From contig JADGJC010000109.1 of assembly GCA_027596075.1 (NCBI GenBank), positions 1 through 64,000 of the forward strand: a stretch of DNA of 64,000 nt. The letters run 5' to 3'. This document shows positions 35,989 through 48,821 of the stretch, piece after piece; position 1 is the stretch's first letter; each line of letters starts with the position of its first letter. The translations under genes and the position numbers were made by a program. This stretch comes from Rhizophlyctis rosea (taxonomy: Eukaryota > Chytridiomycota > Chytridiomycetes > Rhizophlyctidales > Rhizophlyctidaceae). The notes under the pieces were generated by a model. The model saw only the letters and a list, made by a program, of their open reading frames with translations, ran no database searches and had not been told where the DNA came from.

Positions 35989-38900
35989 TCAAATAATCTG
36001 CAACCTGGGCCTAGTAGTGAACCTCAACACAAACGCCGCCAAAATCTGGAACACGGCCGACAATCCAAGAAGAATAACCAGGCAAGCCCAAAGTGGCGGA
36101 TCATTCTATAAGAAACTGTGGTCAAGTCCAAGTTGTCCAGAGGCGGAAGCGAAAGAACTCACCAGTCCAAAACTCTCCACAACCTGATCCCCGACCTCAA
36201 AGCACCTCCCCCCACCTGCTCCAGAACCACCACCACTACCTCCAGGGGATGACCCACATTCGAACTGTAGGCCATTGAATTCGTTTTGCATGTAAGCAGC
36301 GTAGGCGTAGCGAATGGGCGAGATCCTGCAATCCGAAAGGAAGACACATCAACAGGGAATCTCTCAGCCAATCACTACCCTCAATGCATCCCTACGTAGT
36401 CCAAGAATGCACTCCCAACTACATCAAAATTACACTCACCACTGAATCCACCTCAACACCGGCGTAATACTGCTACTGTTTGCAAAATTGCCTCCGAAAA
36501 CAACAAAAATGACCACAATAAGCGGTCCAAACACTTGCGCAATCTGCACGCTCGGGACGGCACTGCCAATTAGAAGTCCGAGACTTTGAGCCGCAAGTAC
36601 TAGGCACTGATTACGCAAAGTCCAGGATAGTAATCATTATCAGCAAATGCCAACTACACAACGCAGAGGCATCAAATTGGAGATCATAAAACCATACCTG
36701 AGAAATAACGACAAAAAGAATATACCTCGTCCACAGATGATTCAACCCCACAAGGTAATACACCGCCAACGTGAATCCGAGCGACGAAATCGCAGCAAGC
36801 GGCCACTGACTTATCGATTTTGCCAAAAACACGGTAGAGGTGCGGTACGATTTTGCGGCGCGTTCGCGGAGAATGATACGGCGCTCGAGGGGGAAGACGG
36901 TTATGATTGGCATTAGGTAGGAGAATGTCTAGTGGGCGGATGTGAGTGATGTGAGTGGGGGAAGGTGGTAAGGGGGACGCGGGCGGGGCCGGGGATGGGG
37001 AGGGAACGTACTTGGTTTATGCAGATAAAGAAAAGGACCCCGTAACGGTTTTGGATAGATGCTTGGTCCCGTTTGATTTGAAAGAATACGAACCCGATCA
37101 GGAGGAAGATGATAAATGTTTGGACGGCCGTGGAAATCAATACGACGCTGCTTCTCCACAATTGCTGAGGAAAGTGGAAAAGTCAGATCGTTGCGACACA
37201 TGAGAGTTAGGTCGTGAATTCAAAGAAAAGGCAGTGCATCACAAGTGGAAGCATACAAAGTCGGGAACACTCCCTGTTCCGTACCTTGAAGTGTCTTCCC
37301 AATAATATCATCACCTCCTCAACCCACCCAACACCCCACACACTTTCTTTCCGACTGCCATCTTCCCAATCTCTCCTCAGCCCCTTTGCGGCTTTCTTGT
37401 TCTTCTGTACCGCATCGCGGGTGTTGTGGGCCTTCTCGCTTAACCCCCGATCAATAGGTTGGACCATTTTATCTTTAATCTTGTCCCACTCGGCGCAGAG
37501 GTTGTCAACGCGTTTTTTGGAGTTTGGGTCGCGCGTGTCGGGTGTTATGGAGTCTAGATAGACTGGTGGGGGGTGTTAGTGTGGGGAGGGGAGGGGGAAT
37601 GGGGGAGGGAGGGTACGTACAGTCGGCGGGGTTGGTGTGAGGTGGGCATTTGTATCCGAGGCGTTCGAAGTGTTCCAAGGCGGCTGCAGAAAATCAGTCA
37701 GTATTTGAATCCTCTGAACGCGCAAAAAGGAAACATCTAATCCACCTTTCGACGGTCCAAACCACACCATCCTCCCCTGCGACATCAACGCCACATGATC
37801 GAACTTGTCTAGGATTGTTTCTCGCGGCATATGGATCGTACAGACTGTAAGTTTGGAGAGTGTCATCTTCACACCGATCCATGTGAATTACTCCAAAGGA
37901 AGGAAATAAAATATATACGTACTAATAGTCTTCCGATGCTCAACCGCCAACTCCTTCAACATCTCCGCAATATTCAACGCCGTTGCAGAATCCAACCCCG
38001 TAGTAGGTTCATCCAAAAACAACGTCCTATCCCCAGAACTCGTCAGCACATAACACGCAAAGGCCAATGATCGCTTGCAAAACAACTGACCCAGGATCCG
38101 TAACAAGCTCAATCCCAATAGAAACCCTCTTCTTCTCCCCGCCCGAAATACCCCCCGTGGTGGAGTCGCCAATCCGCGTGTCGGCGACGTGGGTTAGGCC
38201 GAGCATGGCGAGGACTTCGTCTACGCGGGCGAGTTTTTGTTTACGGCTGAAGTGGGTGTTGGGGAGGCGGAGGCGGGCGGCTGTTGTTAGGGTTTCGCGG
38301 ACGGTCTGGCGGTTGGGTGTTAGTGGGGCAGGAGGGGGGAGGCGGAGGGGTGGGACGTACTAAATTGCTGTACATTAGGTCTTCTTGTTCTACGTATCCG
38401 ACCTAGGGTGTGTGTGGGTGAGGTGATATGTGTAGTGGTGACAAGCGGGGACAATGGTGTACATACCAATTTCTTCCACCGAGTCCTATCCCTTATCTTC
38501 CCATTCGCCAGGATCAACCCAGTCGGTTTTCCCGATGGGATTCGACCGGACAGAATGTTCAATAATGTCGACTTGCCGGCGCCTGATCCGCCCATGATCG
38601 CTACCATCTACACACGAAGGAGCAAAGTTTGTAAGGTATCACTCTAGGTGTTTCTCAAATAAAAGTTGCAAACGCAAAATGTGATTGGAAGATGCTGTAT
38701 TACCTCACCAGGCCTAACCCTCCCACCAACACCCATCAAAATCTCCCTCTCCTTCTTGTTCTTCCCCTTCCCCGTTGAAATCGTATACCTAATATCCTCC
38801 CAGTAAATCTCCATACTTCTATCCGACCCCTTCCCCTTCTCATTTCCCCCCTCCTCATTATAGTCTCCTTCTCTAGCCCTCTCCTCATCACCACCGACAT

Positions 38901-39111
38901 CAATCGTCACATCCTCCACGCTCACACCGTTGTGGAATGTTGAGCCGTAGGTGTTGAGGGAGTCGGTACGGTCTGGTACAGCCGGATGGGAAGAGAGGGC
39001 GTTGGAGGAAGGTGGTGGGAGGGGAGTTGAGGCGATGGTTTGTGTTGGGGTGTAGAATTGTTCGCCGGAGGGACGGGGGTGTTGGGTCATTTCTTGGTTG
39101 TGGGATGACAT
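35989..39111 (-). CDS. ABCG-type (White/PDR half) ABC transporter
   Basis: Thirteen exons on the minus strand: 39111-38704, 38607-38467, 38402-38361, 38305-38091, 38038-37923, 37844-37746, 37683-37621, 37562-37285, 37164-37012, 36928-36698, 36606-36440, 36325-36163, 36105-35989. All junctions are GT-AG and in phase. Order is ATPase then membrane part, as in ABCG: Walker A GGSGAGKST, Q-loop GYVEQED, signature ISGGEKKRVS, Walker B TLFLDEPTTGLDS, H-loop TIHMPR. After a charged linker come about six membrane helices (VVLISTAVQTFIIFLLIGFV, ISSLGFTLAVYYLVGL, FGPLIVVIFVVFGG) and a Gly-rich loop before the last helix. It should act as a dimer exporting lipids or xenobiotics. Substrate unknown. Confidence 0.95.
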
Positions 39112-40049
39112 GGTGGGGATGGACTGTCAGGAATCAAAGTGTTACGGAGCAAAGGGAGAGCACTGCTGCGTTGTCTTTGACTGTGTGTCGTTCCACTCTC
39201 GTGAAAGTGGCAATGGGAACAAGATTACCTAGAGTTGAAAATGAGAAGCTTTGAAAACTTTCGGCTATGGAATGTGTGGGAGCCGGAAGGGTGTGCGGAC
39301 ATGCTGAGGGGGTTGTTTATCATTTTAACATTATTTGGTCGCATTTGCGTATCAGCCAGCTTGTTGCTTGCTGTCATCTTCCGCCGATCGAGATCGGGGC
39401 AGTCTGGGTGTTATTGCCCGCATGCCGCATGAACTTTAATGGTGCACCAATGGTAACATCGGTAGTGATTATGCCGATCCATATGAGCCAATGCAAACAC
39501 GGCAGAAAGCAAGCTATCGGAGACCGTGCGTGGATTTTGAATTTCTTCCGCATGCCGCCCAACAAGTGTCATGGATAGCGTAGAGGCTATGCCCGTACCC
39601 ATTGACAGGGTCCACAACGATGCAACAAAATGATGACGCGCATCGTGGCTTGGCGGGCTTATGTAATCCAACCAAACCATCTTCCCCATCTTTTACCCAC
39701 TTCCCAATGAACTACTCTTCACGGGATGGCAATTCCATGAATAGGTTTCCTCTTGAGTCGGCAATCCTGGCTCATTGCTGTGCCCACATATATTATGGAA
39801 TGAACTGGGAACCATCCATTCCACTTGCCCGTCATTACCAGTTCCGTCAATTTGCGATACTCACGGATTTTTTCAGGACTACAAAGTGCGCCCAAAAGAC
39901 TGAGTGCGCATTGCCAGTCCCATGTAATGGGTGGTTGATTTCTTCATGACATGACCTATCTTGTCTACTGTCTATGAATACATCCCATTCAGTGAATATA
40001 CACATCATTGGCAAAAACAAATCCACCGTCAAAACCCACAAACACACCT
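39112..40049. other. Intergenic region
   Basis: No supported gene on either strand; short frames such as 39267-39578 look like chance. Confidence 0.4.
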
Positions 40050-41256
40050 CTATTTAGCAACCCAACAAACATCAGAACCCAAATCAATCCCCTCATGCAT
40101 CGGCAACATCTCCTCCCTCTCCCTCTTCAAATTCCTCACCGCCTCACTCCTCTCCCCCTCATTCAATCCCTCCCAATCCCTCCGTCTACTATGCTGCACA
40201 TGCCCAAATATCTTATCCATCGTCAATCCTCCCGGTCCCTTGATCTTTGTCGGATCCAACTCCGAGGATGTGTACGTGTCTAATTTCGCAGTATGTCGCC
40301 GCAAGATAAGGGATGACTTTTCCAGTGCTAGGAGGTGCTCTTTTATGGTGCCTTTTAGGGGGAGGATTTGGGATGGGAGGGTGATGGAGTGTTGGGTGCA
40401 GAATGTTTCAATGGTTTGCTTGGTGGAGATGGGTGTTGGGGAGAAGCGGATTATGGTGTGGATTTGGGAGGAGATGGATGTTTGTGATGAGAGGGCTTCT
40501 GAAATGTAGGTTGTGCCGTCTATTATGGGGTCGCCGTGGCCGGGAAAGACTAGACGGGGTAGCATCTTTTGTAGGGTTTTGAGGGAGTTTAGGTATGCGG
40601 GAAGGTCTTCAATGATGATGTGGGAAGGGTTATTCTTGAGGGGCTTGGATGGGTTATAGGGTGTGGATGATATTGCGTCGCCGGATATTAAGATGTCTTC
40701 TTCTTCAAGATAGAAGCATGCATGATCTGACGCGTGGCCAGGAGTGGCGATCACGCGAAGGGTTGCATCTTTGGTTGAGGTGCGTATCTTATCTCCGGGA
40801 CGAAGGAACTGGATGTGCGAGTCTTTTGGAGGTTGGGCAGTATTGTCAGTCCGGCGAGGCAGTTTCAGAAGGTGAGCTTTTGAACCATGTCCACGTCGGC
40901 TGTCGATGAACTGTAAGATATGGCCGGCACCGGCGTGGTGTCCTTCGTGCCAGTGCGTAAGGAGCAGGGAGCTGATATCTATGGAGTGATCGTGGACGGC
41001 GGTTGCGAGCGCTTTGAGGTATGGACGCGAGGAGTTTGTATCTATCAAGATTCTGCTTTTGCCGGCCCCGATGAGGTAGGTGTTGACGTCTGCAGAAAAG
41101 GACTGTTAGTAAACAAAAAACGGCCATGAAGAGGTCGAGTAAGCAGGTGCCCCCATCACCTTTGTTCCCATATTGCTGTTGTGCTGTTGAAGTTGGACCA
41201 CGTATTCTAGTCACCAGCCTGCTCAGGTTCTGTACAAGCGGCGTATCGGCACCCAT
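40050..41256 (-). CDS. LACTB2-like metallo-beta-lactamase-fold protein with altered metal site
   Basis: Exon 41256-41160 joins in phase across a 70-nt intron to 41089-40050, about 378 residues. The splice restores the strand DVNTYLIGAGKSRILIDT seen in LACTB2 proteins. The metal motif reads THWHEGHHAG: the two His of HxHxDH are kept, but the Asp of the DH pair is Gly. Further sites are normal: TPGHASDHA (third His), ILISGDAI (bridging Asp) and FPGHG (last His). A winged-helix C-terminal part follows (IKEHLLALEKSSLILRR). LACTB2 is a mitochondrial single-strand RNA endonuclease in animals. Loss of the Asp ligand suggests changed or single-metal activity. No targeting signal is clear. Confidence 0.85.
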
Positions 41257-41718
41257 TATCGCCTTTGCCCTATGCCGTTCCAATATGAACCTTTTTAGAT
41301 GCCGATGCAATAAAGATGGTGGGAAGAGTTGGTCCAAGATGAGCGAGCACGCGAGTTTCAAGATGACAAGATCAGGTTGCTGCGCCACATCCATGGGAAT
41401 GGCCATCATATGCCACTCCCGATTCAGATGTTTCTGATATCCTCTTTCCTCTCCCAGTTTCATCTCCATCTGCATCTACAACTTGTATAGGGCCATTGTT
41501 GTGAGTCCAGATAGCGCTAGTGGAGCGGAGAGGAGGTCCCACTACCCTACTCCCTACTAAACGAACCAGTCACTAACCCTCTTTCTTTTTGAAATTGAAA
41601 CTGCCCTGGCGTCTGGACAAAGGAACCCGCGCGCGTGCTCCTTGTGTGGGAAACCGGCAGTCTGTACAAATTTGGGAGTGAGTTTGACCACCGAAAGTGA
41701 CACCGGAAGGCAAGAAAG
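41257..41718. other. Divergent promoter region between LACTB2-like and TAPT1 genes
   Basis: About 460 nt between divergent start codons. No TATA element is obvious and no gene is supported. Confidence 0.4.
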
Positions 41719-44700
41719 ATGACCGTCTTACCTGCCGAGTCTATACCTCTCGCGGGTGACGGGGAGACGGAGATTCCGCCGCCGGCCGTGGGAACATCAG
41801 ACGACCACCTCGTTCCCGACATGAACTCTGGAGTGGATGGCGACGTGTCTCCACCATTTGAGCCCCCTTCTGACATCCAAAAGCCTTTGTCATCACCTGA
41901 TCTTCTGCAGTCTTCTGTTAGCGCACCTGAGATGGAAGCACCGCCTGCGGGCGTTCCAGGTGGTAGCACTGAGCAAGGGGGTGTTGCTAGCGGTATGGAT
42001 GCGATAAATTCGCGTTTGACGATCGCAAAGTCTCATGGAATATCATGTACATTACTATAATGACAGATGTAGATACACCACCGGATACGCCACCATCCTT
42101 CCGTCAATCCCTACCAACAAGATTGCGCTCCGCATCCCAATCAGAGCTCCGCCCACGGCCAACGCCTACACCCCAACGCATCTCATCCATTTCCATCACG
42201 CCACAAAGCTCATTATTAAATCCCGTCCTAGCTTTTCGATCACCAGCTTCCCATCCTTTCCTCAGCACCGCAGACGTCTCCCTAAACACATCCTCCGACT
42301 TCCCATCCGGCCAATCAGTCGACAGCATAGAATCCGCGCAATCCGCCTCCTCAGTGTTCACTAGTCCGCAAACACATAAACCCTTGACCGCATACGAATC
42401 TGGCGAAGTTTTGAGTTGGAATACTATCCAACATACTGATGACTCGGCTTTGTCGCCTGAAAAGCCGTCGCCATTGGTGAAACTTCGGTCCAAAGATGAT
42501 GGACGGGAACAGTCTGCAGCGGCTGATGCGGTGGAAGCAACCTCACCACTAGCAGAACAATCTGCGACAGGCGGGGGCAGTCTGTGGGACCTTTTCATGG
42601 GAGAACTGACGAGCACAGACTTTGACGAAAGCTACGAAACGAAGAAAGAACGTGTACAAAACTTTTTGAATGTACCATATGAATTAGAGAAAGTGAGTTG
42701 CGTCATTCGGTTCTTTACTGAGTGAGGCGCCGGGAAGGATGCTCATTTCCCTTTTTGCTCAAGTTTATGTTATTCGGCCTGTTGATATGCTTCGACTCAT
42801 TCCTGTATATTTTCACCATCTTGCCTGTCCGTATCATTATTGCACTTAGTCGGTTGTTTCGCTCGTTCTTTTCCAAGTGCGTTGCCTTCATTTGTCCTTG
42901 ATTGCTGATCGTGTCATACGAAAACAGTCTAATCGCGTTGCGCGTAATCTGCAGGTCCGTCTACCTAAAATCCGCTGAGAAATGCGACCTCATCAAAGGC
43001 GCACTGATCGCCATCTGTTGCTACATGCTGCAGTCGTTTGACGCCTCGAGGTTGTACCATTCGGTGCGAGGACAGGCGGTCATTAAGCTGTATGTTGTTT
43101 TCAATACTTTGGAGGTGAGCTTGGGGTTGGCGAAGGAGTGGTGTGGACCGATTGAACCTGGGACCTAGAGGACAGGACTAAATCCACGATTTGTCGGAAA
43201 TGCAGATCTGCGATAAACTCTGCTCCGCCTTCGGCCACGACATCCTCGACTCCCTCTTCTCCAAAGCCACGGTCCGTTCCGGTCACCGTACACCCGCGCA
43301 TCGTAAACATCTTGGGAGAGCGACACATTTTGTTGTGGCGCTTTTATATGTGTTTACGCATAGCATAGTGTTGTTTTATCAAGTCATGACGTTGAACGTG
43401 TCGGTTAATTCATATAATAATGCGTTGCTGACGCTGCTGTTGAGTAATCAGTTTGTGGAGATTAAGGGGAGTGTGTTCAAGAAGTTTGAGAAGGAGAATT
43501 TGTTTCAGTTGAGTTGTGCTGGTGAGTTTTGTGGTTGGGGAGGAAGGTGATTGTTTGGGTGGAGTCGGGTGGTTGGTTTTTGGTGGGCGCACATGTGCTC
43601 AACCTCTTTTTTATTCGAAATGCTTTTTTGGGCATTTGAAATGCAGACATCGTAGAACGCTTCCAACTCGCCGTCTTCCTCTTCATCATAACGCTCCGAA
43701 ACTACATCGAACTAACCGGCGGCGCCTCCTTCCACCACGCCTGGACTTACATCCAATCCCTCACGCTCCCATCAGTCCTAAACCTCCCCTCCACAATCCT
43801 CACATCCCTCTTCGCATTCGACATCTCCTCCCCACATACCTGGTCATCCGCCACGAACACCGCCTCTCACCTCCCCCTCTACATAACCCAACTAGTAACG
43901 AACATCATTTCTTCAGTGGAGTTTAAGATGATTGAGGTGTTAGCGACGCCGATTGTGGTGGTGTATGGAACGGAAGTGTTGGTTGATTGGTTGAAGCATG
44001 CGTTTATAACGAAGTTCAATCAGATCAAGCCGGGGGTTTATGGGCGGTTTAGGGATAGTTTGTGTCGGGATTTGGTTGGTGGACGGGTGGGGAAGGAGAA
44101 GGGGGGTGTTGGGGAAGTTGGAAGTCCGGGGGGGAGGGAGGTGAGTTCTTTTGTTGTTGTTCGGGGGGGGGTTGTTGGTTGTATTGGGAAGGGGAGGTTG
44201 TGTGGGAGGGGGTTTGGTGGAGGAGGTGATGCGAATGAGTGCGACTTACTGATGGATTTTGATTTTTCTCGTTCAATCAGCATTTTGTCGACCAATCACC
44301 TGTCGTCGCGCGACGTATTGGGTTTGTCTCCATTCCCTTATCATGTCTGATGATACGCGTTATCATGCAGACACTGCACATGTTGGGGATCGTGGGGAGG
44401 GGTGGGTATGATGATGAAGGGCCTGCGGCAGCCGCGGCTGGCGCGGCTTCGGCTGATGCTGCGTGGAGACGGGTTCCAATCCCGGAACCGCCAATGTGGG
44501 TTGTTGAGACGCCGTGGGCGGGCGGACGGTGGGTTTGGGAGTGGTTGTGGAGAGGGATGTCGTGGATGCAGGATGCGGATGTGAGGGGAAGGTGGAGCGA
44601 GAGGGGTGGAGTTGTTGCGAGTTGGGTTGGGGTTGTTGCTGCGGTGTTTTCATGGTAAGGGTGAAGGTGTTCTCATTCACTTACGGGAGTCTCTTGACAA

Positions 44701-45153
44701 AATGTTTCTACTTGGTACAGCCTCCTCCTAATAAAACTCATCCTCGGCCGCTCCCTCCTCCAAATGTCCCGAACCCGCGTACACCAACTCCACATCGAAC
44801 AACTCCTCTACCAACAGCAACATCAACCTTCCTCCCACCCACAACCCGCACCGCCACCTCCACGCCCACCAGAAGGCTTCGCCACACCCCCTCGGCGTAT
44901 GTCACACTCTCAACACAATCCGCTGATATTTATGAAACGGGGACCATCACAGGAATGGGCGTCGGATATGGAGCTTAGTAAGTTTAGGCCGCCGGTTGGG
45001 GGTGTTAATGGGGGGTTGGGGCCGTTTTTTGAGAAGGAGGGAGGGGGAGGGGGGAAGGGGGCAGGGAGGGGGGATGTGGAGGAGGATAGGAAGAGTGCAA
45101 TGAAGTTGGATAGTATTGATCGGTTTCAGATGGTTAGGAGTCGGATTGTTTGA
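41719..45153 (+). CDS. TAPT1/Emp65-family multi-pass membrane protein
   Basis: Eight exons: 41719-41992, 42067-42692, 42764-42876, 42955-43114, 43206-43521, 43647-44140, 44281-44654, 44721-45153. The first junction (phase 1) adds an acidic Pro/Ser-rich start, so the ATG at 41719 is used rather than 42063. Family blocks: FFGYL-like helix LMLFGLLICFDSFLYIFTILP, KLYVVFNTLE, ICDKLCSAFGHDILDSL, FVEIKGSVFKKFEKENLFQ, DWLKHAFITKFNQI and ARRIGFVSIPLSCLMIRV. TAPT1/Emp65 proteins are ER membrane or ciliary-base proteins with about seven helices. Here a Ser/Pro-rich N-tail of about 290 residues, an Ala/Trp-rich insertion (44420-44640) and a Gly-rich C-tail are extra to the family. Spliced sequence has no frame lesion. 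Confidence 0.93.
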
Positions 45154-45643
45154 TTGGTTGGGGTAATAGATTTGGGGAGTGGGAGGGGTGGGGGAAGGGA
45201 CGAGGGGTGTTGCGGATGCCAAATGATTTTTTGGTTTTTTTGGCGTGATGGTGGTGTTATGGAAGTGGTGGGGATGCAGCTGGTGGAGATGGGGGGTTCT
45301 CGAAGTTGCGTGCTTCGTTCAAATGGGGAAACTAAGGATGAAAAGGCTTGCTTTTTACCTTTCATAGGGACCCTGGGATTTCTGCGCCTACCCTCACATC
45401 ACCCACATGCTTTCACAGCGGTTGGTGCTCAGAATGTCACACAACCGTCGGAGCGTCCGAGGGGATTTTGCCGAAATGTGCCAAACGCGTTGAAGGGAGT
45501 TTCAATTTTCCACCCGTTTTTCTGCGGCAGGCTCGGCACCAACCCAAAACCATAAATGCAGATTTATCCCCTTCTGCCCCTCATGTAAGAAAGTTTACCT
45601 ATTCCCAGACACGATACCCAAATACCCTATACCACTTATCAAC
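45154..45643. other. Intergenic region
   Basis: 3' flank of TAPT1 and promoter side of the methyltransferase; no gene supported. Confidence 0.4.
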
Positions 45644-46909
45644 ATGGGAATCTGCACCTCAACAACCCGCTCCCCCCCACCCTCCTCCGCACCCTCCCGC
45701 CCCCGAGGCGACTCCCATAAATTCGACGCCGAAGGACGGCGGAAGAATGCTCAATTCATCCCGGTTTCCATAGATGATGTGAAGACTGAGCGGGTATACG
45801 TGTTGCCTAATGATGATGAAGAGATGGATAGACTGCATGTACAGCATTATATGGTCCGGTTGATGTTTGGGGATACATATTTTAGTGCGCCTGTCAGGGG
45901 GATGTTGGAGGAGGGGGGCAAGAAGGTTTTGGATTTGGGGTGTGGGAGTGGGATTTGGTGTTTTGAGGTGAATTTTTTTTTGATGGACTGGGGGTGGTGT
46001 GCATCCTGGTTTGTTTGGAGCGAATGTTGTGCTGATGATGTTGGGTTCTGTTTACGATTGTAGATCGCGACGGAGTTTCCTCAATGCCATGTTACTGGGT
46101 TGGATATATCGCCTGTGCAACCGGGGACGGTCAAGCCTAGAAATGTTACTTTCATGGAGGTATGGTGCGACGTTTCTTCAGATGTTCCTTTTTGCACATA
46201 TGTGGAGGTTGATTACTAACCCTAAGTCCCATCGTATCTTTGCTTTAGAGCGACCTCACGAATCTTCCACTCCCATTTGAAGACGCCTCATTCGACTACA
46301 TCCACATGCGGTTCCTCATCTTTGGTCTCCGTACAGAATTTTGGCCTGTCCTAATTGCAGAGTTGACGAGAATTGTGAAGCCGGGCGGGTACATTGAGTT
46401 GATGGAACTTGCTAATCCGACGATGCCGGGTCCAACGAAGGTTCTGAATCTTTGTGCCATAAGTGAGTTTATATGGAAGTGCGATCGATCTTTGTTCCTG
46501 CGCGGGTTGACTGTAGATGTTTTTGTGCTTGTTTACTTACATACCGCGGCATTTACGTTTAGTGTCCCAAGCAACATCCTCTCGAGGCTGCGACCTTACC
46601 ATCCAACAAAAACTCTTCCCGTACTTATCCTCCCAGCCCTCCCTAACAGCCGTCGAACAACTCACCAAAACCCTCTACACCCATCCGAACCCCTCTGATG
46701 CCCGCGCCTACCGCGTTGCAAAGATGTGGGGAGACGATATGGGGCAGTTGTTCATGGGCGTCAAAGCGGCTCTTGTTGCGAAGGGGGTGTGTTCGGAGGA
46801 GGAGTTTGGACCGTTGGTTAGGGCGCATATTGCGGAGACGTTGAATACTGATCATAGCTTTGAGTGGACGAGGTGTTGGGGGAGGAGGAAGGTGGTTGGG
46901 GAGGAGTGA
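45644..46909 (+). CDS. SAM-dependent methyltransferase (class I)
   Basis: Exons 45644-45967, 46064-46159, 46249-46462 and 46563-46909 join in phase, about 326 residues. A Ser/Pro-rich start with MGICTST (Gly2 and Cys4 allow N-myristoylation and palmitoylation) precedes a class I fold: motif I VLDLGCGSGIW, motif II VTGLDISPVQP, NLPLPFEDASFDYIHMR and RIVKPGGYIELME. The domain arrangement resembles fungal LaeA-like and TAM-domain enzymes. The substrate is not apparent. Lipid attachment at the N-terminus is an inference from the MGxC start. Confidence 0.88.
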
Positions 46910-47264
46910 TTGAAGATAATGGGATAAGAGCCATTGGAGGACGGATTGGGTTGAGGGAGGCACGTAAATGGAGTTGCATGGAAATGGAAGGTCGTATGCG
47001 AGCAACAGATTGTATAATCATAGAAGACAGCACTGTCATCGAAATTTTGGCTGAAAACAATCAATAGACAAATATTAGCATACCAAGCCATGCCTGCCAT
47101 TCAAGAGCATACTGTTTTCAAATGCAACACATTCATTTTGATTGGAATTTGTGCAGCGGTTTGGCCGCACCGCCCCCAGAGAAAGCTTGTGTACATACAG
47201 TTGTGAACGGCCTTTCGCCATCGTCTTCCACCGAAATTTGGCCCCACGACAATCTTTTATGTTA
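46910..47264. other. Short convergent intergenic region
   Basis: 3' flanks of two convergent genes; nothing else seen. Confidence 0.4.
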
Positions 47265-48078
47265 TCAAACTACTTTAGCACATTTGTCACACAAAATAAC
47301 CTGACTCCCACCCCTTTGATAGTAACGTTGCGACCAACTCCGCTCATCCAGATCCCTGCGGATCCGGATGACCTGCTTCCAATGCCTTTCCAACCGTTGC
47401 ACATGACAACAGCTCTCCACACCTTTCTCACACAGAATGGCTTCAAATAAGTGATAGATATCAAACCATCTCAGCTTATCGGTCATGTGGAGGGGGCCAT
47501 GCCGGATTTTGTGACCAATCTCAATGGCGTGGTCCAGCTCATGACAGTTGTACACGGCAAAGGAAGCGGTGTGGACGGCCATGCCGAGGGGGATTGAGTA
47601 TGTGGGTGGGGAGGTGGATGATGCTTCGTTGAAGAATTTGAGGCTGGTGGATTTTAGGTCGGGGTAACGGGATGAGAGGAAGGCAGTGACGCCGGAAGGG
47701 TGTTTCCAGGCTGGGAGCCAGAAGGGGAGTTGCCACTATGTAAGTTCGGGCATGTAAGTTTGTGTGGTGGAACTCCAAAAATAGGATACTGATACTGCTT
47801 ACTTCTTTGCGTGATTGAACGACATTGACCACACCAGCTTTTGAATTTAGTGTAGTTCACGCTGTCTTGCAGGTTCTTGCCAAGAACCAAACACTTCGCC
47901 AGCCCTTGTCCTTTTCTAAAAACGACAAAATGGTGTGTCCCAGCGGGCCTCTCCAGAGGTAGGATGCAATGGCCCAGAGTACTTCAGGCAGGTACAGAAA
48001 CGGAGGTATTGCGGTTGTGGGGTTGATAGCTTTCCCTTGTGGGTTTGTAACGACTGTTACGGATGCGACGGCGTCCAT
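47265..48078 (-). pseudogene. Paralog of the 49969-50699 gene with a TGA in place of Trp
   Basis: Exon 48078-47803 and exon 47735-47265 join in phase (GT-AG), the same intron position as in the intact paralog. The start (MDAVASVTVV) leads to an F-box-like helical block LPEVLWAIASYLWRG. Then LARTCKTA is followed by TGA at 47859-47857, where the paralog has TGG inside TCKAAWTAL. Coding continues after it: RYPDLKS, FEAILCEKGVESCC, DERSWSQRYYQRGG and LCDKC. The shared C-terminal pattern is EKGVxxCC-x(n)-RSWxxRYxxR-x(n)-LCxxC, which could bind zinc. Only one lesion is visible, so a null allele or readthrough is possible. Family unknown. Confidence 0.65.
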
Positions 48079-48821
48079 GGTCTGACCTTGATATGTTGGG
48101 TAACAGTGTGGGATATTTGCTTTCACTCCTTGTCGTTGGAGCGTGAGAGGATGAGTGAATAAGTTGGGAAGAACAGAGATCTTGCCGATAACGAGTTGCA
48201 TGCAGCTTTGTACTTAGCCTGTGGCCTGGTCACACGGATGTGGCAAAGCAGCTTGCTAGGTACCTATGCCACTCCGACTGCGTCAGACATAAAGTAAGAC
48301 GTATAGTAGAATGGAAAGTGCGGACGAATGGTAAGCGGACCTAGGTTATGTGACACCGCATTACAAATCTTGTGCATCGACAAAGCGATCGGTCCAATTG
48401 GTCAATACTACTGGACTTACTGGGCAGGCACTATTGCGACTTGTCACTTTTTCGGGGAGAAGAATCTGCATACCATATGTGAAAAACAAATTGCAATTCT
48501 GCGGCAAAGTGTGAGGGTGATGATGTAAGATGCATGGATCGTAGGTGTGCGGAGTGGACGAAGTAGCACATCCAACCGTATTATGCATAGTGTTCATGTA
48601 TCCTTGTATCCGAGGTCCGTGAAAGTTGGAACACGGTTCAGGGTTCACCCACTTGATGGGGGCGCAGCACTAACTGTGCAAAGTGACTTCGCTTTTGACT
48701 ACCCAAACATATATAAACCCCTCGACTCCCCACAAATCCCTCCATTCCCGCACACCCGCGACAAACTCGACTATACCCATCCTTATACCCATCCCCCCAA
48801 TCTTTATAAAACAAAAATCCC
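48079..48821. other. Divergent intergenic region
   Basis: Separates the minus-strand paralog from the coiled-coil gene. Contains a TATA-like element near 48708; nothing else supported. Confidence 0.4.
48708..48716 (+). promoter_or_regulatory. TATA-box-like element
   Basis: ATATATAAA about 110 nt upstream of ATG 48822, in a pyrimidine-rich leader. Motif and position only. Confidence 0.45.

Noticed and set aside
41547..41969. Minus-strand 140-codon frame opposite TAPT1 exon 1
   Set aside because: Shadow of the real coding exon on the plus strand.
42045..42063. Using ATG 42045 or 42063 as the TAPT1 start
   Set aside because: An upstream exon (41719-41992) joins in phase across a canonical intron and removes both ATGs.
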